Made by a program: the position numbers and the translations under genes
DNA from: an uncultured Acetatifactor sp.
GTDB lineage: Bacteria > Bacillota > Clostridia > Lachnospirales > Lachnospiraceae
Direction of reading: 5' to 3'
Assembly (NCBI GenBank): GCA_910584375.1
Contig: CAJUAH010000052.1
Coordinates: 1-15,074 of the forward strand
DNA length: 15,074 bases
The notes under the pieces: model-generated
The model's input: only the letters and a program-made list of their open reading frames with translations
Told to the model about the DNA's origin: nothing
Databases searched by the model: none
Part shown: positions 1-7,831 of the stretch, in pieces
Layout of the letters: each line of letters opens with the position of its first letter
Position numbering within the stretch: the stretch's first letter is position 1

Positions 1-51
1 CTTTAATAGATTACCACATCATGCTCCCGATGTCAACTGCTTTTCGGAAAA

Positions 52-105
52 ATTTGAAAGATTTGAGAGATATTTGAGAGATTTCCCGAAAACAGGGATT
101 TCCCG
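52..105. repeat. Short imperfect tandem repeats downstream of the methyltransferase gene
   Basis: ATTTGAAAG at 52-60 is followed by ATTTGAGAG at 61-69 and again at 72-80. GATTTCCCG occurs at 80-88 and 97-105. The stretch 1-122 holds no gene I can support and no clear terminator: the pairing CCC/GGG at 85-96 is too weak. It is probably the 3' flank of the minus-strand gene that ends at 123. Confidence 0.4.
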
Positions 106-122
106 TGGCATTACAGAGAAAC

Positions 123-932
123 CTAAACAGCAGGTTTCTCCGCAATCAGCACGTCCATGCAATGTTGGTGGGGAATCCCCCCGCTGTTACAGTCAAATAC
201 TATCTCATCACATCTGTGAAAAAGCCAGTCGTGATAACAGGTAAACAGCTCGCCGGATCTCCAGGGCGTTTTCTGCTGTCCGTCCTTCTTTCTGATAAAG
301 GGTTTCTCCACAAACGCATTGATTACATTCAGTCCGCCAACAGCGGTATGCTCTTTCAGCATGGCGGTAAATTCCAACTTTACACCGTCCGTGAGATAGT
401 CAAAAAATCCGCTGCTGTATATAATGTCGTATTCTCCTTCGATCTGATAGTCCAGGGCATTGGCTTTAAAAAAGTCCACCCGCGTTCCGTTTTTTTCCGC
501 CAGCAGGCGCGCCTTGTCTATTCCCGCGCCGGATTCGTCAAACGCCGGCACCAGATATCCGCATCGAGCCAGAAATACAGCGTCTTTTCCCTCTCCACAG
601 CCAATTTCCAACACCCTGTACGGTCTGGCAGGCGGTTTCAGTTTCATCAGATCATAACACAGGTGATTGGGATTCAGCCCCCAATAATATCCCTCCTCCT
701 GGTAACGCTCGTCGTACTTGCTCACCGGAGCGCCCTGATAACCCAGCAATCCGTCCACTGTGGTCTCCAGCACCTGAGCCAGCCTGGGCATCAACCCCAG
801 ATCCGGCAATGCGACTCCATTTTCCCACTTGGATACTGCCTGGGAAGAAATATTCAGCTTTCCCGCAAGCTCCTGTTGCGTATAACCCAGTAGTTTTCTT
901 CTCCTTTTAATCATTTCTCTGATCGTGTTCAT
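123..932 (-). CDS. XRE-family HTH fused to TehB-like SAM-dependent methyltransferase
   Basis: A 269-residue two-domain cytoplasmic protein. Residues about 6-60 form an XRE/Cro-type helix-turn-helix (YTQQELAGKLNIS, then AVSKWENG, the classic recognition-helix signature). Residues about 80-265 form a class I methyltransferase: motif I is LEIGCGEGKD at 108-117 and the motif IV-like region is DIIYSSGFFDYL near 169-180. The fold resembles the TehB tellurite/thiopurine-type group, but no substrate can be read from the sequence. The start is supported by AGGAGG five bases upstream of the ATG. It lies 124 bp downstream of the chemoreceptor gene on the same strand, with no terminator between them, and has its own promoter overlapped by a palindrome, which suggests autoregulation. 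A small-molecule or tRNA methyltransferase role is equally possible. Confidence 0.85.
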   Translation of the reverse strand: MNTIREMIKRRRKLLGYTQQELAGKLNISSQAVSKWENGVALPDLGLMPRLAQVLETTVDGLLGYQGAPVSKYDERYQEEGYYWGLNPNHLCYDLMKLKPPARPYRVLEIGCGEGKDAVFLARCGYLVPAFDESGAGIDKARLLAEKNGTRVDFFKANALDYQIEGEYDIIYSSGFFDYLTDGVKLEFTAMLKEHTAVGGLNVINAFVEKPFIRKKDGQQKTPWRSGELFTCYHDWLFHRCDEIVFDCNSGGIPHQHCMDVLIAEKPAV

Positions 933-956
933 ATCGGCCTCCTATAAAGAATCTGT

Positions 957-992
957 TGCGGATATTGTAACAACTATCCGCAGGGCCCGCAA
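957..992 (-). promoter_or_regulatory. Predicted promoter and palindromic operator of the HTH-methyltransferase gene
   Basis: On the minus strand TTGCGG (987-992) and TACAAT (964-969) are separated by 17 bp. A 26-bp inverted repeat, TGCGGATA at 957-964 and TATCCGCA at 975-982, flanks a 10-base centre that is itself nearly palindromic (TTGT/ACAA). The -10 lies inside the palindrome. The natural candidate ligand is the HTH domain of the gene's own product. The -35 is weak (only TTG matches). Confidence 0.55.
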
Positions 993-1056
993 TAACGGTA
1001 TGTTCACAATAAGCGCGCAAATTCTACCCGGAGTTGATTTTCGGAGACACAGGCCC

Positions 1057-3054
1057 CTATTCAACCTTCATCAACTGATCCATCGTGGTCTGCAGGACGG
1101 AAATGCTGTTCATCACATCTTTCGTCTCGCCGGACACCGTTTCGCTGGCGCCGGTAATCTGCTGCAGGTTTTCGTTGACTGACTGCATCGCCTCATTCAG
1201 TTCCTTTTGAGAGCGGTTGATCGTATCCAGGATCCCGTTGATATTTCCGATGGAAACGCTCAGTTCCCTGGTATTCTCATTCAACATGCCGCTGACCTGC
1301 GCGTAATAGGTTGCGTCTTCCTTGTAATTATCGGCCAGCGTCTCCAGCTTGTCGTAGTCCTTCATCACCACATCGTCCAAAAAGGTAATGATCTGGTTAC
1401 TCGCCTCTGCCAGAGTCTTCACACTGCTCATCACCTTATCCGTCAGCGCGTTCACCTTGTCAATCTCATTTTCCGTAGTTTCGCTCAGCTTTTTGATCTC
1501 CTCGGCCACTACCGCAAAACCCTTTCCGGCCTCGCCCGCCCTGGCCGCTTCAATAGAGGCGTTCAGGGAGAGCAGGCTGGTCTGTCCGGCGATCTCGCTG
1601 ATTGCCTGGGATACCTCCACGATCTGACCGATCACTTTCGTCTCCTCAATCGCGTTTTGCAATACTTCCTGGCTTTCCAAAGTCACTTTGATAGCGCTCG
1701 CCTTGTCCTCGAGAACCTCCGGGACCATCTGTTCCACACGGTGAATAATCTCGTTGGCCCGGCCATTGATCGTCTGCGCGCTGTTTACCAGCTCATCAAT
1801 GGAACAGCTCACATCCCTGCAGGTGCTGTCAATATTGCCGATACTTTCCGTCTGCAGCGCCACGCTTGCCCCTGTCTCCTCTAAAAGAGCGCTGATCTCC
1901 ATGATATTTCCGTTCATGGCTGAGACATGGTCTCCTGTGGCGTACATCATATCCCGGATATGTACCGCCTCCTGCTGGGTTCTGCGGATGGTGGAAATCA
2001 CTCTGTTTTCCAGTTCTTCTATAAGATAACTGATCTCTTTTACTTCCGATTTTTCCACACGGCAGTTCTGCCTTCCCACCACTTTTTCCCTGATAAAGCG
2101 TTTCATTTCACTCATGGGCTTTAACATTGCCGCTATCACGATATTGAGCAGGATCACCGACAGGATCAGCAGCGCCAGATCCACGATCAGAGGCAACACC
2201 AGATTGTGAGTGATCTTACCACTGATCACAGAGGTTCTCTGTGTAATCCCAAATTTCCATCCTGTTGCGGCAATCTCCTGTACGACACAGTATTTTCTCT
2301 CGCCGTCATAATCCGTAAAAGTAGTTACTTTTCCGCCCTCCAGATCGATGCGCAGCACATCGCTCAGGACCGTGTTGCCGGATTCCCTGGGCAGATACTC
2401 CCCGTTGTCATGCGTGATCACACTGTTATCGCCTGCCAGCAGGAATGTCTGTATATTCTCATCCGCACTCACATTCCGTACCATCTCAATCAAGCTGTCG
2501 ATGGTTATGTCCGCCAGGACCACCGCCTGCTCTCCGCCTATAGTGAGCGGAGAGGCAATCGATACGATCATCTGTCCCGTGGCAAAATCCGTATATGGTT
2601 CCGTATAGATCAATCCGCCTTCCGCCAGTGCGTCCGTCCACCAGCTTCTGGTAGTCGGATCGAGGTCAAGGCTGGAATGATTGGCCGGCAGAACACCGCC
2701 ATTGTAGCCAAAACAGCAGTAATACATCAGGGCGTCTTTATTCTGCGACAGATTGATCTCCAGGAAATCCATGATCCCTTCCCTGTCGTCCCCGTCCATC
2801 TCCGCCAGCGCGCTTTTCATTGTCTCCACGATGTCCGCCTGTCGGATCAGCCACTGATCAATGGTGTCGCCGGTACCCTGCGCCTCGGCGATCAGCACAT
2901 TGTGTTCGCTTGTCTGCAGCGCGCTCTTTAAAACGATACTGCTGAGCGCCGCCGTTACCGCAATAATAACGATCGTGCATAACGCGACGTACAGAATAAT
3001 CCTTCCCTTGATACTGCCCAAAATATTCATTTCACCGTTTCTTTTCCTGTTCAT
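1057..3054 (-). CDS. Methyl-accepting chemotaxis protein with dCache sensor domain
   Basis: A 665-residue transmembrane chemoreceptor. TM1 is about residues 17-42. The extracytoplasmic double-Cache sensor is about 43-282, with DPTTRSWW at 132-139, EPYTD near 152-156 and D182 in VVLADITI. TM2 is about 285-310, followed by a HAMP-like stretch. The cytoplasmic coiled coil carries the conserved signalling hairpin EIAGQTSLLSLNASIEAARAG around 487-507. It should cluster with CheA/CheW and be modified by CheR/CheB. No C-terminal CheR-binding pentapeptide is seen. The R-x-W-W pattern resembles the amino-acid-binding dCache motif R-x-W-Y, so an amino acid or amine ligand is an inference. Two ATGs are possible, at 3054 and 3030; the first has AAAGGAG upstream at a long spacing of 12. 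It has its own consensus promoter. Confidence 0.93.
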   Translation of the reverse strand: MNRKRNGEMNILGSIKGRIILYVALCTIVIIAVTAALSSIVLKSALQTSEHNVLIAEAQGTGDTIDQWLIRQADIVETMKSALAEMDGDDREGIMDFLEINLSQNKDALMYYCCFGYNGGVLPANHSSLDLDPTTRSWWTDALAEGGLIYTEPYTDFATGQMIVSIASPLTIGGEQAVVLADITIDSLIEMVRNVSADENIQTFLLAGDNSVITHDNGEYLPRESGNTVLSDVLRIDLEGGKVTTFTDYDGERKYCVVQEIAATGWKFGITQRTSVISGKITHNLVLPLIVDLALLILSVILLNIVIAAMLKPMSEMKRFIREKVVGRQNCRVEKSEVKEISYLIEELENRVISTIRRTQQEAVHIRDMMYATGDHVSAMNGNIMEISALLEETGASVALQTESIGNIDSTCRDVSCSIDELVNSAQTINGRANEIIHRVEQMVPEVLEDKASAIKVTLESQEVLQNAIEETKVIGQIVEVSQAISEIAGQTSLLSLNASIEAARAGEAGKGFAVVAEEIKKLSETTENEIDKVNALTDKVMSSVKTLAEASNQIITFLDDVVMKDYDKLETLADNYKEDATYYAQVSGMLNENTRELSVSIGNINGILDTINRSQKELNEAMQSVNENLQQITGASETVSGETKDVMNSISVLQTTMDQLMKVE

Positions 3055-3103
3055 CGTACCCTGCCTCTCCTTTGTCTGCCGTCCAAAAAATATCTATATT
3101 TTC

Positions 3104-3131
3104 ATTATACAAATTATCGGCTTTGTGTCAA
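3104..3131 (-). promoter_or_regulatory. Consensus sigma-A promoter of the chemoreceptor gene
   Basis: On the minus strand TTGACA (3126-3131) and TATAAT (3104-3109) are separated by 16 bp. Both hexamers are perfect. Transcription would start near 3097, giving a leader of about 43 nt before the ATG at 3054. No sigma-28-type motility promoter was seen here. Confidence 0.85.
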
Positions 3132-3190
3132 TATGCCCGCGGATTTTCCTATCCCCGGCGATTGTATCCGTATGACAGCATATATAATCC

Positions 3191-3219
3191 TTGTACGGTT
3201 TTTCCGCATGTGGTACAAT
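3191..3219 (+). promoter_or_regulatory. Sigma-A promoter of the acetyltransferase / HAD unit
   Basis: TTGTAC (3191-3196) and TACAAT (3214-3219) are separated by 17 bp. The predicted start near 3226 leaves a leader of about 26 nt to the ATG at 3252. It diverges from the chemoreceptor promoter about 60 bp away. A further TATAAT at 3183-3188 has only a poorly spaced -35 and is less convincing. Confidence 0.75.
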
Positions 3220-3251
3220 GAGTAATAAATCCGTTGAAGGGAGACTGTAAA

Positions 3252-3647
3252 ATGCTGGAACCCCCGGACCTGATCCTCGACAAGGCAAAATTTTCCGACT
3301 GGGAGGGCCTGTACCGCAATGTCTGGACCCGCCCGGAGAGCAACAGGCATATGCTCTGGAAACTCACTGCCAGTGAAGAGGATGCCAGGATCAGGATACA
3401 AAAAACCATCGAATATCAAAAAGTCCATGAGGGCTATATTGTCTACGAAAAAAGCAGCGGCACGCCCATCGGTTTCGCGGGCATAACGCAGGTCTCCCCC
3501 CATGTATATGAGGATACCGGGATCTGCCTGGGTCCCGACTACGTGGGAAAGGGACTGGGAAAACAGGTCGTCCGGGCGCTGCTGCAATATTGCAGGGAGA
3601 GTCTGGACGCCGCGGTGAGAACGGAGCAAGAATATGCCTGCGCCTAA
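3252..3647 (+). CDS. GNAT-family N-acetyltransferase, C-terminally frameshifted and truncated
   Basis: A 131-residue GNAT protein, short for a family that usually runs to 160-180 residues. The acetyl-CoA pyrophosphate loop is visible as YVGKGLGKQV around 97-106, after a beta-4 strand TGICLGPDY. The ATG at 3252 is preferred over an in-frame TTG at 3234 because GAAGGGAG lies 8 bases before it. The C-terminal end (VRTEQEYACA) is not GNAT-like. In the next frame, 3617-3667 encodes ENGARICLRLSIQYVQ, which resembles the usual ENxAS...L..GF.YV tail of the family. This suggests a small deletion or frameshift near 3610-3620 that removed the last strands. The substrate is unknown; activity is doubtful. 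Confidence 0.7.
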   Translation: MLEPPDLILDKAKFSDWEGLYRNVWTRPESNRHMLWKLTASEEDARIRIQKTIEYQKVHEGYIVYEKSSGTPIGFAGITQVSPHVYEDTGICLGPDYVGKGLGKQVVRALLQYCRESLDAAVRTEQEYACA

Positions 3648-3667
3648 GCATACAATATGTACAATGA
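3617..3667 (+). pseudogene. Out-of-frame remnant of the GNAT C-terminus
   Basis: Read one frame off the upstream coding region, this stretch encodes ENGARICLRLSIQYVQ followed by TGA. The spacing of E-N, A, the leucines and QYV matches the conserved acetyl-CoA-binding tail of ribosomal-alanine-type GNAT enzymes. It looks like a decayed end of the preceding gene and not a gene of its own. Resemblance is by eye only. Confidence 0.4.
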
Positions 3668-3750
3668 CACTCGCGAAACAACCCAGTGTCATAAAATCCA
3701 TCTGTTTACAGCAGGCGTTTGCGAAACTCTTTCCGCGAGTGACGTCTCGC
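3664..3750 (+). promoter_or_regulatory. Structured leader upstream of the HAD phosphatase gene
   Basis: Two hairpins are visible. ATGACACT (3664-3671) pairs with AGTGTCAT (3685-3692), and GCGAG (3735-3739) pairs with CTCGC (3746-3750). In addition CACTCGCG (3668-3675) is perfectly complementary to CGCGAGTG (3734-3741), so the two hairpins and the long-range helix exclude each other. There is no T-run after either hairpin, so a classic terminator is not seen. It may be a cis-acting RNA switch or the relic of a small palindromic repeat element. Confidence 0.4.
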
Positions 3751-3791
3751 AATCGACCGCTATTTACAACTATACAGGGAGAAAACGTAAC

Positions 3792-4589
3792 ATGTCGAGA
3801 AAGATCGCATTTTTTGATATAGACGGAACGCTGACTTCGGAGGCGGACGGTTCCGTGCCGGAGGACGCTGCGGCGGCCATCGCCCGGGCCAGGGCAAACG
3901 GTCATCTGATGTTTATCAACACCGGCAGATGCTTTCAGAATGTGGAGCCCCGCTTTCGCAAGATCGGCTGGGACGGCTATGTATGCGGCTGCGGCACCAA
4001 TATCTACTGCGACGGAAAGGACGTCCTCTATGTATCCCAGACCCATGACACCATCATGCGGATTCTGCAGGCGGCCCGCAGCGCGGATGTGGACATCCTC
4101 TTTGAATCCCGCTCCCAGGTAGCCTTTGACATGACCCGTCCTCTGCGCCACCCCCGGGCTCTGCGCCAGTACCGACTCTTTGTGGAGCAGGGGTATATGA
4201 TGCCTGAGGAATTGGAAAACCCTAACTTTTTTTCAGACAAATTTGTGATCTGGTACCGGGAGGAGTCTCAGCTGACAGCTTTCCGCCAGACCAGCGATCT
4301 CTGGTTTGACTGCATCGACAGGGGCGGCACTTTCCGGGAATTTGTGCCCAGGGGGTACTCCAAGGCCTCCGGCATCCGGTTCGTACTGGACCATTACGGA
4401 CTGCCTCTGGAGGACGCCTGCGCTCTGGGGGACAGCAACAACGATCTGCCCATGCTCTCCTATGTGCCCCACAGCATCGCCATGGGCAACTCCGCTCCGG
4501 ACAGCCTGTTCACGCAGGTGGAATATGTGACGGCAAAAGCCAGCCAGGGCGGCGTCCGCCAGGCCCTGGCCCACTATCATTTTATCTGA
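3792..4589 (+). CDS. Cof-type HAD-IIB family phosphatase
   Basis: A 265-residue cytoplasmic haloacid-dehalogenase-superfamily hydrolase. Motif I is FFDIDGT (nucleophile D9, general acid D11), motif II is NTGR with T44, motif III is K191 in YSKASGIRFVL, and motif IV is GDSNNDLPML at 213-222 with D214 and D218 as Mg ligands. The cap between motifs II and III is of the C2B type, as in Cof/YbiV sugar-phosphate phosphatases. The substrate is probably a phosphorylated sugar or cofactor but cannot be named. The start at 3792 has AGGGAG about 10 bases upstream. The frame is open back to 3657, but that extension lacks any HAD-like sequence. It probably depends on the promoter upstream of the GNAT gene. 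Its stop abuts the stop of the convergent permease gene with no base between. Confidence 0.9.
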   Translation: MSRKIAFFDIDGTLTSEADGSVPEDAAAAIARARANGHLMFINTGRCFQNVEPRFRKIGWDGYVCGCGTNIYCDGKDVLYVSQTHDTIMRILQAARSADVDILFESRSQVAFDMTRPLRHPRALRQYRLFVEQGYMMPEELENPNFFSDKFVIWYREESQLTAFRQTSDLWFDCIDRGGTFREFVPRGYSKASGIRFVLDHYGLPLEDACALGDSNNDLPMLSYVPHSIAMGNSAPDSLFTQVEYVTAKASQGGVRQALAHYHFI

Positions 4590-7103
4590 TTATAAATTCT
4601 CGCTGTTTATGGTTTCCACGATATTTTTCTTCCGAATCTTGCCCATGGAATACCGCATGATCCCATACAGCAGTATCATTACGGCCGCCGCCGCTATGAG
4701 GATGCCGCTCCACGGGAACAGAAACGCGGTTTCGATCCCCTGTTTCATTGCCAGATGAAAGCAGTAGGAGATAACCACTCCCAGGGGAATGCCGACAGCC
4801 AATGCCTTGCCGCCGTAAAACAGGCTTTCCAGCCAAATCATCCGGCGAAACTCCCTGCCGGTCATGCCTACGGCCCGCAGCATGGCAAATTCCGGCGTCC
4901 GCAGTTCCAGATTGGTGGTGACGGTATTAAAAATATTTGTGACGCCTATGAGCGCCACCACCGTGATAAATCCGTACAGGAAAATGGAGATCAACAGTTG
5001 TGTACTCTTTTCCGAACGGTGGGATTCCTCGTAATTGACAATGGAATAATTGACCATTTCCATGTTTCCGCGCACATCCTGCTCCAACTGAAAGGCATCT
5101 TTGCACTTTATGACGGTTTCCACTGTTTTCCGATCCCCCACACGCAGCTTATCCCAGTTTTCGTCCATCCAGCTTTCACTGACGATCAACACGATCCCGT
5201 TGTAAATCGTTTGGTTCATAAACAGGGGCTTTACATCTGTCTGTGCCGCCACAGTTACCGACAGCCGCGCCTCCCCCTCCCCCGCGATCACATCTCCCGG
5301 TTTAAAATGGGCGACGTCCCCGCTTGCCTCATGCCTGATATCCTCCTCGTCATAGGAAATATACTCATACTGCGCCAAAACAATGGCCTGTTCCTCCTCG
5401 GGAAACACACCGGCCCGACGGCAATAGCGGGCATAGCCCTCCTCCCCCAGGGAAAATACTCTGATACTCTCCTTTGCTCTCTCCTCGTTGTAATACAGTT
5501 CCAGATAGTCCTCCGTCAGCGGCAGGCTTTCCCAGGGCACGGACAGAGATCCCGACCGGACCAGTTCCGCCTCCTCCACGCCCTCCATCCCTGTCACAGC
5601 CAGCAGTTTGCCGTAGCCGTCGGAGTCGTAGCAGGTAACCCGCAGCTGATACTGCATATCTTCATAATAAACGTCGGAAATATGCCGCACCGCCTGCATA
5701 AAAGTAGTCATGCCGATAAATACCGCCACTCCCACCACGATGGAAACCACGGTGGCACGGTACTTAACGCGGGCGCGGCGCAGGTTTTTGTAGGCCACCT
5801 TGCCTCCTATGCCAAAAAGCCCTGCGACCCAGCGGGGACACCGCAGCTCCCGGCGGCGGATCTTCACTGTGGTGTTGGCCCGTATGGCACTGATGGGCGA
5901 TATTTTGGCAGCCCGCCTTGCCGACTTCCACGCGGAGAAAAAAATGGTGACACAGGCCAACAGCGCCGACAACAGTACCGCCATCCAGGAAATCCCGAAT
6001 ACCAGCGGAATATCCATCGCGTCTTCCATCAGGCCGCTGACACACCGCACCAGGATCACAGACGCCAGAATGCCGCTCAGGATTCCCAGAGGAATCCCCA
6101 CCGCTCCCAAAAACACCGCCTCGTAATAGACGATCTTTCTCTGCTGCCTGGCGGTAGTACCCACGGATGCCAGCCTGCCGTACAGTTTCATCTTCTCCGT
6201 CAGAGAGATCATAAAACTGTTGCGAATGCAGAATACGCCGGTAACGATGATGATAAGCACAGCCACTGCCGCCATGGCATACATCATAGTCATGGTTCTG
6301 GAAGAAAAGGTGAGCAGCAGCCATTTCAGCAAATAGTAATTATTCTCCACGGAATCCGCCAGATCCTTGAGTCCCGCCGTCACCTGTTCCGCGTGTTTAA
6401 GCCCCCAATCCGTGTAGCTGGCATAAACCTCCAGGGACTCCGCCTCCATGGGATCTTCCAGGTAAGTAAACACGGAATATCCGGGCGCGATCCGATCCTC
6501 CACATTGTAATTGGGTCGCTCGATCACGCCCACCACAGTGTAAGTGCGGCTCTCCCCGACTTCCAGTTTCTCCTCCTCATAGAGGTACACATTGTTCTGT
6601 CCCAGAGAAAATCCTTCCGATATTCTCGGCCCTGCCGCCAGAGTGATCCTGTCCCCCACCTGCAGATCCACCATGCCGTTGTAAAGGATATGGCGGCTGA
6701 TCACCAGCTCCGAGCCGTTTTCGGGCATCCTCCCCTCGGTGAGCCGCAGCCCGAAAGCAGATCCGGCGTCCGCCCCCACGGCGCAAAGATATACATAGGG
6801 TTTATCCGGATTTTGACTGCCCTCCAGCATCGCATATCCCAGGGGCTGTTTTAACACAATGCGCTCCAGATGACGGTTTTCCTGAAAATACTTCAGATTA
6901 TCCGGCTCCACCCCCGAAAAACGGTAGTGCCAGTCCCCGTTCTGCTCTCTCTCATAGGCGATCAGACTGGCGCGGAAACTTGTGACCAGACAGGCCACGC
7001 CCGTGATCAGCGCCGTAGCCAGAATCACGCCCACCACCGTCACCAGCGTTCGCTTGCGGTTCTCTCTCAGGGAGCGGAAACAACACTTTTGCAATACATT
7101 CAT
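4590..7103 (-). CDS. ABC transporter permease with tandem FtsX domains
   Basis: An 837-residue membrane protein with about eight predicted TM helices in two 1+3 sets. TM1 is about 20-42, followed by a large extracytoplasmic domain to about 265. TM2-4 are about 272-296, 328-352 and 368-392 and form the first FtsX domain. TM5 is about 448-470, followed by a second extracytoplasmic domain to about 699. TM6-8 are about 701-727, 761-785 and 798-817 and form the second FtsX domain. This is the SalY/MacB-like layout found in lipid or peptide efflux and antimicrobial-peptide resistance pumps. It overlaps the ATPase gene by ATGA (7100-7103), and GGAGG lies 9 bases before its ATG. The pair is adjacent to a two-component system, which fits stress-induced export of a peptide antibiotic or a lipoprotein-related role. 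The substrate is unknown. Confidence 0.9.
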   Translation of the reverse strand: MNVLQKCCFRSLRENRKRTLVTVVGVILATALITGVACLVTSFRASLIAYEREQNGDWHYRFSGVEPDNLKYFQENRHLERIVLKQPLGYAMLEGSQNPDKPYVYLCAVGADAGSAFGLRLTEGRMPENGSELVISRHILYNGMVDLQVGDRITLAAGPRISEGFSLGQNNVYLYEEEKLEVGESRTYTVVGVIERPNYNVEDRIAPGYSVFTYLEDPMEAESLEVYASYTDWGLKHAEQVTAGLKDLADSVENNYYLLKWLLLTFSSRTMTMMYAMAAVAVLIIIVTGVFCIRNSFMISLTEKMKLYGRLASVGTTARQQRKIVYYEAVFLGAVGIPLGILSGILASVILVRCVSGLMEDAMDIPLVFGISWMAVLLSALLACVTIFFSAWKSARRAAKISPISAIRANTTVKIRRRELRCPRWVAGLFGIGGKVAYKNLRRARVKYRATVVSIVVGVAVFIGMTTFMQAVRHISDVYYEDMQYQLRVTCYDSDGYGKLLAVTGMEGVEEAELVRSGSLSVPWESLPLTEDYLELYYNEERAKESIRVFSLGEEGYARYCRRAGVFPEEEQAIVLAQYEYISYDEEDIRHEASGDVAHFKPGDVIAGEGEARLSVTVAAQTDVKPLFMNQTIYNGIVLIVSESWMDENWDKLRVGDRKTVETVIKCKDAFQLEQDVRGNMEMVNYSIVNYEESHRSEKSTQLLISIFLYGFITVVALIGVTNIFNTVTTNLELRTPEFAMLRAVGMTGREFRRMIWLESLFYGGKALAVGIPLGVVISYCFHLAMKQGIETAFLFPWSGILIAAAAVMILLYGIMRYSMGKIRKKNIVETINSENL

Positions 7104-7783
7104 TGCGCCGCACCTCCCCTCCGTTCAACGCGCCCGTCCTCAATGACCAGTACCCGCTCCGCCTGCTTGGCCAGCTCCGGGTTATGGGTGATCATAAGGA
7201 TGGTCTGCCCGTATTTCTGGTTGGCCTCCCGCAGCAGCGCCATGATCTCGTCGCTGGCCCGGCTGTCCAGATTGCCCGTGGGCTCGTCCGCCAGCAGGAT
7301 AGCGGGCCGGGTGATCAGCGCCCTGCCTATGGCTACCCGCTGCTGCTGGCCGCCGGACAGCTCATTGGGCAGATGCCCCAGGCGCTTTTCCAGCCCCAGC
7401 GTGTGTACCAGCTCCCCCACCAGCTCCGGATCGGGTCTGCGCCCGTCCAGCTCACAGGGCAAAGTGATATTCTCCTCCACATTCAATACAGGAATCAGAT
7501 TGTAAAACTGATAGATTAGCCCGACCTGCCGCCTGCGGAACATGGCCAGCCTGTCGTCGTCCATAGCATAGATATCCGTATCCTCGATCAGTACCCTGCC
7601 GGAAGTAGGACGGTCCACCCCGCCCAGCATATGCATCAGAGTGGATTTCCCGCTGCCGGAACTGCCCACCACCGCCACAAACTCTCCTTTTGCCACCGAG
7701 ATGGATACATCGTCCACCGCCAGAACGCTGCTCTCTCCCTTTCCGTATCTTCTGGTCAAATGCTCTGTCCTCAAAATTTCCAT
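7100..7783 (-). CDS. ABC transporter ATP-binding protein (MacB/SalX-like)
   Basis: A 227-residue nucleotide-binding domain that energises the tandem-FtsX permease encoded next. Walker A is GSSGSGKST at 40-48, the Q-loop glutamine is Q92 in YQFYNLIP, the signature LSGGQ is at 142-146, Walker B is ILLADEP at 162-168 with catalytic E167, the D-loop NLD is at 171-173, and the switch histidine is H200. The family normally starts a few residues before the first beta strand, so the ATG at 7783 (MEILRTEHL) is chosen. A longer frame open to 7918 would run through the promoter region and adds no recognisable sequence. GGAAGG lies about 12 bases upstream, a rather long spacing. Likely regulated by the response regulator encoded upstream, through the direct repeats at 7849-7867. 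Confidence 0.93.
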   Translation of the reverse strand: MEILRTEHLTRRYGKGESSVLAVDDVSISVAKGEFVAVVGSSGSGKSTLMHMLGGVDRPTSGRVLIEDTDIYAMDDDRLAMFRRRQVGLIYQFYNLIPVLNVEENITLPCELDGRRPDPELVGELVHTLGLEKRLGHLPNELSGGQQQRVAIGRALITRPAILLADEPTGNLDSRASDEIMALLREANQKYGQTILMITHNPELAKQAERVLVIEDGRVERRGGAAQ

Positions 7784-7831
7784 GCCATCACCATACCTTC
7801 CATGAATTTCGCCCTCTCGGATCTTGATGCC

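Noticed and set aside
3657..3791. N-terminal extension of the HAD phosphatase from 3657
   Set aside because: HAD proteins begin just before motif I, as at 3792, where there is a ribosome site; the extension is the structured leader.
4755..6854. Very long plus-strand open frame (699 codons) opposite the permease gene
   Set aside because: It is exactly antisense to a well-recognised FtsX permease, its translation is rich in His, Gln, Arg and Pro without any domain, and it has no ribosome site. It is a product of GC-rich codon usage on the other strand.
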